17,569 bases of DNA from DASUTB01 sp036374835 (GCA_036374835.1 DASUTB010000025.1:1-17569), one strand, 5' to 3'; counted from the first letter of the stretch, positions 1 to 8,726 are shown. Notes: generated from the sequence alone by a model not told the origin. Numbers and translations: made by a program.

Positions 1-731
1 ACTTCTCCGTTCTCGAAGGCGACCGAGCCGTTCACCGGCTCGAGATTGAACTGATCGCCCGCGACGGTGACCACCTGGCTGAGCTCCGCCTCATCGACGA
101 CCGGCACCGGATCGGTCTCACCACCACCGAACAACGCCTTCGCGAGCGAGATGGGGTTGACGCCGCCGCCAGGGATCGAGTCGACGGTCGCGGGCACGTC
201 GATCGTCAGACCGGACTCGGATGGGACCAGCGACGCGGTCACGATCTCGCCGTTGACCTCAGCAGACAGCTCGATGGGCTGATCGACGAGCTCCGGCAGC
301 TCGGCGTTCAGCACGGCTTCGGCCTCAACCGGCGTCAGCCCTCCGACGTCGACGCCGAGCACGGTCGCCGAACGAGCGAGCGTCGAACCGGACACCCCGT
401 AGGCGATTCCGTACACGACGGCGAGTCCGGCGATGACCGCGCCGGCGATCAGGACGGGGCCGCGCTGCCAGAACGGCTTAGCTTCGCCGGATTTGATGAG
501 CTCGGACCAGCGCTGCCACGGCTTGGCGTCGCCGGACTTGGCACGTCTTGGCCGATTCGCGGAACCGGACCGGTGGCCGTCGCGCCTGTCGCCGCCATCG
601 GTTACGCCGACATGTTCGGTCGGAGCCTGCGATGCCTCGCCGAGCCGGAACTCGACCGTCTCGTCGCCCTCGATCCCACCGGGGGGCGAGTTCGGACGCA
701 CACCTTGCCGTGTCGAAGGATCCTCACTCAC
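1..731 (-). CDS. VanW-family membrane-anchored protein, 5' part (runs off left edge)
   Basis: The frame is open from a GTG at 731 to the window edge and gives 243 residues of the N-terminus. Residues 1-84 are polar, rich in Gly, Ser, Arg and Asp, and probably cytoplasmic. Residues about 90-113 (GPVLIAGAVIAGLAVVYGIA region) form one membrane segment. After it comes VLGVDVGGLTPVEAEAVL, the typical opening of the extracellular peptidoglycan-binding-like repeats that precede the VanW domain in YoaR/VanW proteins; the VanW domain itself would lie outside the window. The start was chosen because an AAGGGA ribosome-site-like stretch lies about 12 bases upstream and no better in-frame start is seen. 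A short internal repeat (AKSGDAKPW, then IKSGEAKPF) sits just before the membrane segment. In other actinobacteria VanW proteins are surface or cell-wall associated, but their biochemical role is not settled. The family call is fairly secure and the function is not. Confidence 0.8.
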   Translation of the reverse strand, partial: MSEDPSTRQGVRPNSPPGGIEGDETVEFRLGEASQAPTEHVGVTDGGDRRDGHRSGSANRPRRAKSGDAKPWQRWSELIKSGEAKPFWQRGPVLIAGAVIAGLAVVYGIAYGVSGSTLARSATVLGVDVGGLTPVEAEAVLNAELPELVDQPIELSAEVNGEIVTASLVPSESGLTIDVPATVDSIPGGGVNPISLAKALFGGGETDPVPVVDEAELSQVVTVAGDQFNLEPVNGSVAFENGE

Positions 732-869
732 ACAATCACATCCCTTGCGGGGCCGAACAAGATCATCGAGCCACCTGCGGCGGCGCGCCCCCCGGCGACC
801 GGCCGTCTGGTAGCCCTCGGCATCGTACCCGACCACGCCGAATGAGTCCGAATTCATCCAATGCGAAGC

Positions 870-1319
870 TCAGCGCTGCGGCAGCGCAATGCCGACGCCG
901 ATCAGGACCACACCAGCGTACAGATAGGTCAAACCGGGCCAGCCGTTGGAGATCACGACATCGCCCGCAGGCCTCTCCTGGGCGAGCAGCCACACCGCAA
1001 ACAGCCACGCGGTCGCCACCGGAACGACGCCGAGCCGGCTGCGCGCCGACTCGTGGGCCAGTAGCAGGACGGCGGCGAGCCCAAGCAAGGCCAGGACCAG
1101 TCCGTACGGAATCGGCACCGTATCGACGTGCGCCATGCGGCCATGGGCGAAGGTGCCCGCGACGGCCACCACGACACCGAGTGCGGTTAGGCCGAGCAGG
1201 GCCGACCAGCGAAGGAGCCGCCGCCGGCGGCGTTCCCCGGTGGCCGGCGCCCGCTGAGCGGACGCCGGCGGCGCCCGTTCGGGGAGATGACCGGCGTGCG
1301 TGCCCGCGTCGCTGGTCAC
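870..1319 (-). CDS. DUF6113-type four-helix membrane protein, coupled to mshB
   Basis: This is a 149-aa protein with a basic, proline-rich N-terminus (residues 1-37, with a run of arginines at 30-34) and four likely membrane helices at about 38-59, 70-90, 97-114 and 128-145. The segment ERPAGDVVISNGWPGLTY between helices 3 and 4 resembles the conserved part of DUF6113, small membrane proteins often found directly after mshB in actinobacteria. The GTG start at 1319 overlaps the mshB stop as GTGA (4 bases), so translation is probably coupled to mshB. The open frame continues further upstream, but that part is out-of-frame mshB and has no membrane or family signal. Function is unknown; a link to mycothiol is suggested only by position. 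Confidence 0.8.
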   Translation of the reverse strand: MTSDAGTHAGHLPERAPPASAQRAPATGERRRRRLLRWSALLGLTALGVVVAVAGTFAHGRMAHVDTVPIPYGLVLALLGLAAVLLLAHESARSRLGVVPVATAWLFAVWLLAQERPAGDVVISNGWPGLTYLYAGVVLIGVGIALPQR

Positions 1320-2227
1320 AGCCCGGCGAAGAGGTCGGACTCCCAACCCGTCGCTGCGTTCGACGGGCCAGGAGTGCCCTTGACGAGCCGGTATTGCTCG
1401 ATCCCCCACACCATCTGGCCGATCTCGTTGGACAACGCGAAGAACGGCCCATCGAGCGTGATCTGGGTCGGATACGCGCGCATCGCCGCCATTTTCTGCT
1501 CGTGATGGCCGGTCCCGTCGATCTGCGCGGTCACGGCCTCGTCTGGCACCACGAACGGCACGTCGTCGGCACTCTCCAGGCCCATGAAGGACGAACCCTG
1601 TTCCCGCATCGCTTCGATACCTCGTTCGATCACGCTGCGCGCAATGGCGGTCCAGTAGATCTTCGGGATATCCCACGGCTCGCCGTAGTCGAGGCGGTAA
1701 GACGGTGCGGCCGCCAGCGCAGCACCGTACATCGCCACCCGGTGCGCCTGGATGTGGTCGGGATGCCCGTAGGCGCCGAACTCGTCGTACGTGACGAGTA
1801 CCTGCGGGCGCACCTCCCGCACGACCTTTACGAGTTCATCTGCGGCCTCGCGCAGGTCAGCGGCCCAGAACGTCTCCGGCCGGATCTCCGGTGGCGGTAT
1901 GGCCGAACCCTCCGGGCCGTACGCCATACCCGTGTCGCGGTACCGGCCGGCTCCGCCGAGATAGCGGTAGTCGGTGACGCCCAGCTCGGCCATCGCGGCG
2001 GCGTGTTCCTTGCGCCGATGCTCGCCAAGTGCGTCCTCGCGGTCGGCGGCGAGATAGGCGAGCTCGGGAACGAGGACTTCGCCTTCCTCCCCGAGAGTGC
2101 AGGTGACGAGCGTGACGTGCGCTCCTTCGGCCACATACTTGGCCATCGTGGCGCCGGTGCCTATGGTCTCGTCGTCGGGGTGTGCGTGGACGAGCAGCAG
2201 CCGGCGATCGGCATCTATGGTCGGCAT
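1316..2227 (-). CDS. mshB: N-acetyl-1-D-myo-inositol-2-amino-2-deoxy-alpha-D-glucopyranoside deacetylase (MshB)
   Basis: MshB is the zinc-dependent cytoplasmic deacetylase that removes acetate from GlcNAc-inositol, the second enzymatic step of mycothiol synthesis. The 303-aa product has the usual length and both metal motifs: AHPDDE at residues 15-20 (H16 and D19 as zinc ligands, D18 as base, by analogy with the M. tuberculosis enzyme) and GHPDH at 154-158 (H155 as acid, H158 as zinc ligand). TCTLGEEGEV (42-51) and the C-terminal HHEQKMAAMRAYPTQI region separate it from the related amidase Mca. The open frame extends 43 codons upstream, but those residues are unrelated to the family. The ATG at 2227 fits the family N-terminus and sits 7 bases after a TAGAGT box with no Shine-Dalgarno, so the mRNA may be leaderless. 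The peptide-transporter ATPase gene ends 74 bases upstream. Confidence 0.95.
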   Translation of the reverse strand: MPTIDADRRLLLVHAHPDDETIGTGATMAKYVAEGAHVTLVTCTLGEEGEVLVPELAYLAADREDALGEHRRKEHAAAMAELGVTDYRYLGGAGRYRDTGMAYGPEGSAIPPPEIRPETFWAADLREAADELVKVVREVRPQVLVTYDEFGAYGHPDHIQAHRVAMYGAALAAAPSYRLDYGEPWDIPKIYWTAIARSVIERGIEAMREQGSSFMGLESADDVPFVVPDEAVTAQIDGTGHHEQKMAAMRAYPTQITLDGPFFALSNEIGQMVWGIEQYRLVKGTPGPSNAATGWESDLFAGL

Positions 2228-2234
2228 GGGTTTT

Positions 2235-2240
2235 ACTCTA
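2235..2240 (-). promoter_or_regulatory. Putative -10 box (TAGAGT) for leaderless mshB
   Basis: On the minus strand TAGAGT is followed by AAAACCC and then the mshB ATG, placing the start codon where transcription should begin. No Shine-Dalgarno lies in between. Leaderless mRNAs with a TANNNT box about 7 bases before the start are common in actinobacteria. No clear -35 is visible. Confidence 0.5.
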
Positions 2241-2242
2241 GG

Positions 2243-2267
2243 CGGCTCGTCCGACAGTCCGGAGCCG
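2243..2267 (-). terminator. Possible short hairpin between peptide-transporter ATPase and mshB
   Basis: CGGCTC and GAGCCG form a 6-bp stem around a 13-base loop in the 74-base gap. It could be a weak terminator for the transporter operon. It also abuts the mshB -10 box, so it may be only promoter-region sequence. There is no U-tract. Confidence 0.25.
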
Positions 2268-2301
2268 GTACGCGAGCGAGCGCGGGCAGGACCGCCGCCG
2301 G

Positions 2302-3345
2302 TCAAGGCACTGCGCCCCAGGTGCTGCCATCGAGCACTTTCTGCGCGAAGTGGCATGCGCTGTACCGGCCACCCGCCACCGGATTGAGCGGCGGACGGAC
2401 GTCCCGGCAGACCTGCTGCGCGAACTCGCAGCGCGGGTTGAACTCGCAGCCCTCTGGGATGTGCATCAGATTCGGCGGCAGACCTTTGATCGACGCCAGC
2501 TCCCGGCCCTTCAGGTCGACACGTGGGATCGATGCGAGCAGACCCAGCGTGTACGGATGCGCTGGCCGGGCATAGACCTCGCGGACGGCGGCGTGCTCCA
2601 TGATTCGTCCGGCGTACATCACCGAGATCTTGTCCGCCACGTCGGCCACGACGCCGAGATCGTGCGTGATCAAGATCAGCCCCATCCGGCTCTCCCGCTG
2701 CAAGTCGGCCAGTAGCCCCATGATCTGCGCCTGCACGGTGACATCGAGCGCCGTGGTCGGCTCGTCCGCGATCAGTACGTCCGGGTCGAGCGCGATGGCC
2801 ATCGCGATCATGATGCGCTGGCGCATGCCTCCGGAGAACTCGTGCGGGTAGTCGTTGACCCGCTCCTTCGCCGCCGGAATCCGAACCCGTTCCATCAGCT
2901 CGATCGCACGCGCCTTGGACTCCTTGCGCGACAACCCCTCGTGAATGCGGAACATCTCCCCGATCTGCCAGCCCACCGTGAAAACGGGGTTCAGCGACGA
3001 CAGCGCGTCCTGGAAGATCATCGCGATGCTGCGGCCACGGAAGGCCCGGTGTTCCTCGTCCCGCATGGCCAGCAGATCCTGGCCGCGGTACCGAACCGCG
3101 CCCCCGGTGACGAACCCGGGCGGGCTGTCCACGATGCCCATGATCGCCTGGGCGGTAACGCTCTTGCCGCTGCCGGACTCGCCGAGCACGGCAAGCGTCT
3201 CCCCCTCGTTGACCGAGTAGGACACACCGTTGACGGCATTGGCCACGCCGTCACGGGTACGGAACTCCACATGGAGGTCCTCGACCTCGAGCAGGGGTGT
3301 TTCGTCTGCGGGACGTGCGGACGGCAGCGATTCTGCCAATGCCAC
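2302..3345 (-). CDS. Peptide/nickel-type ABC transporter ATP-binding protein (DppD/OppD family)
   Basis: This cytoplasmic ATPase energises the importer encoded just upstream. The 347-aa product has Walker A GESGSGKS (55-62), Q-loop Q112, signature FSGGMRQR (170-177), Walker B VLIADEPT (190-197) and switch histidine H228. The C-terminal oligopeptide-transporter domain has four cysteines (C300, C306, C313, C331); in some DppD proteins these bind an iron-sulfur cluster. The GTG start at 3345 was chosen because GGAGG lies 7 bases upstream; the frame stays open further, but that stretch overlaps the permease gene in another frame. The permease stop lies 11 bases upstream. The usual partner ATPase (DppF/OppF) does not follow; the next gene is mshB. 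Substrate (peptide or otherwise) cannot be read from this subunit. Confidence 0.93.
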   Translation of the reverse strand: MALAESLPSARPADETPLLEVEDLHVEFRTRDGVANAVNGVSYSVNEGETLAVLGESGSGKSVTAQAIMGIVDSPPGFVTGGAVRYRGQDLLAMRDEEHRAFRGRSIAMIFQDALSSLNPVFTVGWQIGEMFRIHEGLSRKESKARAIELMERVRIPAAKERVNDYPHEFSGGMRQRIMIAMAIALDPDVLIADEPTTALDVTVQAQIMGLLADLQRESRMGLILITHDLGVVADVADKISVMYAGRIMEHAAVREVYARPAHPYTLGLLASIPRVDLKGRELASIKGLPPNLMHIPEGCEFNPRCEFAQQVCRDVRPPLNPVAGGRYSACHFAQKVLDGSTWGAVP

Positions 3346-3356
3346 GACTGGGCCTC

Positions 3357-4331
3357 CTAGCGGAGCTTGGGATCGAGCGCGTCGCGGACCGCATCCCCCA
3401 GCATGATGAACGCCAAGACCGTCAACGACAGAAACGCCCCTGGAAAGATCAGCAGGTGCGGAGATTGCCGGACATATTCCGTGGCGTTGCTGATATCGAC
3501 GCCCCAAGAGACGATCGGCGGTTGCAGCCCGATACCAAGATACGACAGGACCGCCTCGGCCACGATGAACACGCCCAGCGCGATGGTCGCGTACACGATG
3601 ACCGGCGCCACCGCGTTCGGCAGTACGTGCCGCCACAGGATCCGGCCCATGCGAGCGCCGAGCCCGCGAGCGGCGACGACGTAGTCCGCATACTTGACCG
3701 CGAGCACGGTCGAGCGCATGATGCGCGCCACCGCCGGCCAGCCGAGCACCGACAGCGCCAGCACGACCTTGGTCAGCGTCAGCCACCACGGCGTGTCGGT
3801 GTCGGACGGGAACGCCGCGAGCAGCAGGATGCCGCCGAGCAGCAGCGGCACGCCGAAGAAGATCTCGAGTAGACGGGACAAGGTCGCGTCGACCCAGCCG
3901 CCGACGAATCCGGCGACCGCTCCGATCACGCCGCCGATCAGTACGACGGCGGTCGTCGTCAACACTCCGACCAGAATCGAGGCCCGCGCCCCGTAAATGG
4001 TGCGGGCATAGATGTCGCAGCCTTGCACGTCATAGCCGAACCACGCGCCCGCGCTCGGAGCCTGCCGGCTGAAGTTCAGATCGCAGCGCGTCGGGTCGAG
4101 AGTGGTGAACAGTCCCGGGAAGGCCGCGATCAGCACCAGCAGCACGATGACCGCCGCGGAGACGATGAACAGCGGGTTGCGCCGCAGCTCGTCCCACGCG
4201 TCCCGGCCGAGGGAGCGTTCCCGGGTGCGCCCGGCGCGGTGCCGCGGCCGGTAGCCGCCGCTTTCGGCCGGCTCACCGCGGCGTGTCCTCGACACCCGTC
4301 GGGTCCGAGTGGTCAGCTCGACGCTAGCCAT
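3357..4331 (-). CDS. Peptide/nickel-type ABC transporter permease (DppC/OppC family)
   Basis: This 324-aa inner-membrane subunit of the importer has a long basic cytoplasmic tail (residues 1-50, with many arginines), a first membrane helix at about 53-73, and an extracytoplasmic segment with two cysteines (C83, C105) before the core helices. The permease-ATPase coupling loop is at 216-239 (DYVVAARGLGARMGRILWRH). The C-terminus LGDAVRDALDPKLR is typical of DppC/OppC. The ATG start lies inside the end of the other permease gene (8-base overlap), so the two are probably translated together. The family N-terminal OppC_N domain is present in the NPLFIVSAAVIVLLVLIAAF region. The two-permease arrangement is standard for this importer class. 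Confidence 0.93.
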   Translation of the reverse strand: MASVELTTRTRRVSRTRRGEPAESGGYRPRHRAGRTRERSLGRDAWDELRRNPLFIVSAAVIVLLVLIAAFPGLFTTLDPTRCDLNFSRQAPSAGAWFGYDVQGCDIYARTIYGARASILVGVLTTTAVVLIGGVIGAVAGFVGGWVDATLSRLLEIFFGVPLLLGGILLLAAFPSDTDTPWWLTLTKVVLALSVLGWPAVARIMRSTVLAVKYADYVVAARGLGARMGRILWRHVLPNAVAPVIVYATIALGVFIVAEAVLSYLGIGLQPPIVSWGVDISNATEYVRQSPHLLIFPGAFLSLTVLAFIMLGDAVRDALDPKLR

Positions 4332-5253
4332 AGCGGATCCTGGGGTCGAGCGCGGCGTAGAGCAGGTCGACGAGCAGGTTCACCAGCAGGAAGATCAGCA
4401 CGAGGACGGTTACCGCGCCGGTGACGACGGCACCTTCCTGAAGATTGATACTGCGGAAGATCAGGCCACCGACACCGCCGATGCCGAAGATTCCCTCGGT
4501 GACGATCGCCCCGCCGAGCAGCGCCCCGAAGTCGACGCCGAGGAACGTGATGACCGGAATCAGCGAGTTGCGTACGGTGTGCACACCGACGACGCGCGCG
4601 CGAGGCAGGCCCTTGGCGGTCGCCGTCCGCACGTAGTCCGCCCGCAGGTTCTCGACCAGCGTGGCGCGCATCAGCCGCGCGACGTACGCCAGTGACGTGC
4701 TCGCCAGCACCATCGCCGGCATTACGAGCGAGTACCACGATGGGTCGGCACCGCGTGCGGTGACCGGGAAGATTCCCCAGTTGATTCCGAGCGTCAGCTG
4801 CATGAGGTGGCCGATGACGAAGACCGGAATGGAGATGACCGCCAGCGTGCTGACCAGCACCAGCGAGTCGGCGAACCCGCCGCGGCGCAACGCGGCCAGC
4901 ACCCCGGCCGCCATGCCGATCACGACTTGGATCACGATCGCCAGAAAGGCCAGCCGCACCGTCACCGGATAGGTCCGCACCAGCTCGTCCAGCACCGGTA
5001 CGCCGCTGAACGTCGTGCCGAAATCGCCCTGCACCAGGCTGCCGAGGTACTTACCGTACTGAACGAGCAGGTTGTCGTTCAGGTTGTACTTCTCGGTCAT
5101 CGCGGCGACGTACCGTTCCGGGCACGGCCGGGTACCGCATTTGCCTTGGAACGGGTTGGCCGGCAGCGCCCACACCATCGTGTAGATCACGAACGTCGTG
5201 CCCAGCACGACCGGGATCATCTGGAGCAGGCGCCGCGCGACGTACCGTCCCAT
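4324..5253 (-). CDS. Peptide/nickel-type ABC transporter permease (DppB/OppB family)
   Basis: This 309-aa inner-membrane permease pairs with the next gene product to form the channel. It opens with the family hallmark YVARRLLQMIPVVLGTTFVI (first helix), followed by a periplasm-type loop containing YNLNDNLLVQYGKYLGSLVQGDFG (about residues 56-79). The ATPase coupling loop DYVRTATAKGLPRA is at 206-219, and GGAIVTEGIFGIGGVG marks the last helices. Two cysteines (C39, C44) lie in the external loop, and a pair also occurs in the partner permease. The ATG at 5253 is 44 bases after the binding-protein stop, with only a weak GGA ribosome site. The stop overlaps the start of the downstream permease. 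Confidence 0.93.
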   Translation of the reverse strand: MGRYVARRLLQMIPVVLGTTFVIYTMVWALPANPFQGKCGTRPCPERYVAAMTEKYNLNDNLLVQYGKYLGSLVQGDFGTTFSGVPVLDELVRTYPVTVRLAFLAIVIQVVIGMAAGVLAALRRGGFADSLVLVSTLAVISIPVFVIGHLMQLTLGINWGIFPVTARGADPSWYSLVMPAMVLASTSLAYVARLMRATLVENLRADYVRTATAKGLPRARVVGVHTVRNSLIPVITFLGVDFGALLGGAIVTEGIFGIGGVGGLIFRSINLQEGAVVTGAVTVLVLIFLLVNLLVDLLYAALDPRIRYG

Positions 5254-5297
5254 CTAGGTCCGTTTCGTGTGTGCCATCGGCCGACGGCGTGCGACCG

Positions 5298-6950
5298 TCA
5301 TTCCACGGAGATGCTGAGCAGGTCGACGGTGCCGAACGGAGTGATGATCACGTTATCCACCCGCGTCGAGTAGCCGGCGACGGTGAGGTTGAACCACAGC
5401 GGCACGGTCGGCATGGTCTGGGCGAGCATCCGCTCGGCCTCCTGGAACAGCGCGACCGACTGCTCACCGTTCTGCCCGGACGCCTCGGCGATCAGACTGT
5501 CGAACTGCTCGACGTTGTGGCCGAAGAAGTTCGCCCCCGCACCGGTCTGGTAGAGCGGACCGAGGAAGTTCTCGATCGAGGGGTAGTCCATCTGCCAGGC
5601 GATCCGGAACATACCGGTCAGCTCACCGGCGATGAGGTCGTCAAGTACTCCGGCCAACGTCGGTGTGCCTTGCGGCGTGCACTCGATCTCCAGCACGTTC
5701 TTGATGTTGTTGCAGGTGGCGTTCACCCACGTTTCGTGGTCGCCGTCTTCGTTGTAGGTGATCGTCAGCTCGCCGTCGAAGTCGGTCTCGGCGAGCAGCT
5801 CACGTGCCCGGTCGGGGTTGAACGTGCAGAAATCACCGCACTGGCCGTCGGTATAGCCGTCGACGACCGGCGAGACCCAGCTGCTGGCCGGCTCCCTGAT
5901 GCCTTGGAAGATGTTGTCGATGATCAGCTGCCGGTCGATCGACATCGAGATCGCCTGGCGGACGCGCGGATCGGCCAGGTTCGGATCTGCGTCCTCCGAC
6001 GGGAACCCCATCATGTGGATCACGCCGGTCTCCTGCTCGATGTACCTGTCACCGAGATCGGTCTTGTACGCCTCGCCGGCCAGCGCGCTGGTCGGCAGCT
6101 GCGTCATGACGTCGACCTGGTCGGCGAGCAAGCTGGCGTACTGCGCGTCCTGGTTCTCGAAGATCTCGAACGTCACACCGTCGACGTTCGGCCGGACCTC
6201 GCCCTGGTAGCCCTCGTACGCCTCGAGCACGATGCGTTCTCCCTGCACGAACTCGACGAACTCGAAGGGGCCGGACCCGATCGGGCTCGCGCCGAAGTCC
6301 TCAGGCGTGGTACCGGCGTCGAAGAACGTCTCAGGCAGCGGCGCGTAGGCGATATAGCCGAGGCGCTGCGGGAAACCGGCCTCGGCCTGCTTGAGCGTCA
6401 CCTCGAACGTCGTGTCGTTGATGACCTCGAGCCCCGACATCGTGTCCGCGGCCGTGCCCGGGACGAAGTTGCCGTCCTCATCCGTGTCGCCTTGGACTTC
6501 CTCGAAACCCTCGATGATCGAGTAGAAGTACGAGTTCTGCGACAGTGCGGCGTTGGCGCCGTGCGCGCCCCAGTTCCAGGCGTCGACGAAGCTGCTCGCC
6601 GTGATCGGCGAGCCGTCGTGGAACGTCCAGCCCGGCTCGAGCTCGATCCGCCACACCTTGTTGTCCTCGGACGTGATCGACTGGGCGACGTCGTTGACCG
6701 CCTCACCGGTCTGCGGATCGTACCGGACGAGCATCGAGAAGATCGCGTTCAGCGGGTTTCCACCGCACACCTCGTTGGTCGCGGCCGGCACCAGCGGGTT
6801 GCCCGGCTGGCAACCACCGATGATTACGGTGCCGCCTCGCTCGGAACTCGTCGGGTCGCCCGAGGGATCGCCGCCGGGTAGGACACCGCAGGCGCCGAGC
6901 GTCAGCGCCAGAGCGGCACCGCCGGCGATGGCACGAACGGACACGCGCAT
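5298..6950 (-). CDS. ABC transporter family 5 substrate-binding lipoprotein (peptide/nickel type)
   Basis: This is the extracytoplasmic receptor of the importer. The 550-aa precursor starts with MRVSVRAIAGGAALALTLGAC, a lipoprotein signal ending in the lipobox LGAC with C21 as the lipidated residue. The mature part has the family 5 pattern LVRYDPQTGEAVNDVAQSI, then WRIELEPGWTFHDGSPITA and later DPRVRQAISMSIDRQLI. Several cysteines (GGC, EVCGG, QCGDFC, ATCNN, IECTP) could form disulfides. The ATG at 6950 was chosen because GGAGGT lies 6 bases upstream; the upstream in-frame extension has no signal. It is the first gene of the transporter operon. Ligand is not deducible; oligopeptide is the default for the family. 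A 37-bp dispersed repeat lies 82 bases upstream. Confidence 0.93.
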   Translation of the reverse strand: MRVSVRAIAGGAALALTLGACGVLPGGDPSGDPTSSERGGTVIIGGCQPGNPLVPAATNEVCGGNPLNAIFSMLVRYDPQTGEAVNDVAQSITSEDNKVWRIELEPGWTFHDGSPITASSFVDAWNWGAHGANAALSQNSYFYSIIEGFEEVQGDTDEDGNFVPGTAADTMSGLEVINDTTFEVTLKQAEAGFPQRLGYIAYAPLPETFFDAGTTPEDFGASPIGSGPFEFVEFVQGERIVLEAYEGYQGEVRPNVDGVTFEIFENQDAQYASLLADQVDVMTQLPTSALAGEAYKTDLGDRYIEQETGVIHMMGFPSEDADPNLADPRVRQAISMSIDRQLIIDNIFQGIREPASSWVSPVVDGYTDGQCGDFCTFNPDRARELLAETDFDGELTITYNEDGDHETWVNATCNNIKNVLEIECTPQGTPTLAGVLDDLIAGELTGMFRIAWQMDYPSIENFLGPLYQTGAGANFFGHNVEQFDSLIAEASGQNGEQSVALFQEAERMLAQTMPTVPLWFNLTVAGYSTRVDNVIITPFGTVDLLSISVE

Positions 6951-6963
6951 CAGACGACCTCCC

Positions 6964-6987
6964 TGGGTCACGGAAGAGTGCGACCCA
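6964..6987. promoter_or_regulatory. Inverted repeat just upstream of the binding-lipoprotein ribosome site
   Basis: TGGGTCAC, eight bases, then GCGACCCA: arms match at 7 of 8 positions, with G-U pairing possible in RNA. It lies directly before the Shine-Dalgarno of the binding-lipoprotein gene, so it could be an operator or a leader hairpin. The evidence is the symmetry and position only. Confidence 0.3.
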
Positions 6988-7031
6988 AAATGGTAAACCC
7001 AGGCCAATACAGAACACACACCCCACCCCCC

Positions 7032-7069
7032 GAATGATCACGTAAAGCTGGCATTCGCCGACCAAACGT
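7032..7069 (+). repeat. Dispersed 37-bp motif, copy 1 (between deoA and the peptide operon)
   Basis: GAATGATCACGTAAA, 14 variable bases, then ACCAAACG(T). The same block with the same 14-base spacing occurs at 17143-17180 and in both arms of the 8472-8726 element. This copy lies 51 bases after the deoA stop and 82 bases before the binding-lipoprotein start. It contains no ORF or transposase. Confidence 0.75.
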
Positions 7070-7119
7070 CCCTTACAAGCCTCGTATCGGCCGGATTCAG
7101 CGCGTAACGCGACCGGACG

Positions 7120-8412
<1,293 letters not shown>

Positions 8413-8471
8413 GCTCCGATCATCCCGGACGGATCCCCGTCAGACCAGCCGCTCCGCTACCCGCGAACGTC

Positions 8472-8726
8472 CAGAATGATCACGTAAACGACGCTTCGTA
8501 TTGCCTAACGACTCGTCAACGGGTCGCCAAGCGTAGTCTTTCGTTGACGTCCTTCCGCCCCACGGCGGCCGAGCCCCGATGCCTACAGCCACCGGTCACA
8601 ATGCAGCGACGCGGTCTTGCCTACGGGGTACGAGTGGCTTCGCTTCAGCGCCCGTCCCAGGTAACGGTTGGCGACCCGTTGACGAGTCGTTAGGCAATAC
8701 GAAGCGTCGTTTACGTGATCATTCTG
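8472..8726. repeat. 255-bp element with perfect 59-bp terminal inverted repeats between cdd and deoA
   Basis: The sequence 8472-8530 is the exact reverse complement of 8668-8726 (59 of 59 bases), with a 137-base unique centre. Each arm carries one copy of the 37-bp dispersed motif (8474-8511 and 8687-8724). In the cdd-deoA transcript this would fold into a long stem. The right arm supplies the last codon and stop of cdd. CGTTGACG at 8542-8549 in the centre can also pair with the left arm at 8514-8521, which would compete with the long stem. No ORF with a recognisable product lies inside, and I see no target-site duplication. It fills nearly all of the 306-base gap between the genes. It may be a MITE-like element or an RNA-level regulatory or processing structure. 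Confidence 0.85.

Noticed and set aside
822..827. TACGAT as a -10 box for the VanW gene
   Set aside because: No acceptable -35 and no supporting symmetry; too weak to list as a promoter.
548..2575. 675-codon plus-strand open frame
   Set aside because: It runs antisense through mshB and its neighbours and reads as Arg/Pro-rich low-complexity protein with no family signal, an artefact of high GC.
5344..5355. ATGATCACGTTA, similar to the dispersed motif core
   Set aside because: It lies within coding sequence of the binding lipoprotein, and the second block at the fixed spacing is missing.
5271..6881. 536-codon plus-strand open frame opposite the peptide-binding lipoprotein
   Set aside because: The minus-strand frame has a lipoprotein signal, a strong ribosome site and clear family motifs; the plus frame is its antisense shadow.
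8472..8726. Insertion sequence with terminal inverted repeats
   Set aside because: The element is 255 bp with no transposase-like ORF and no visible target duplication, so a complete insertion sequence is excluded.
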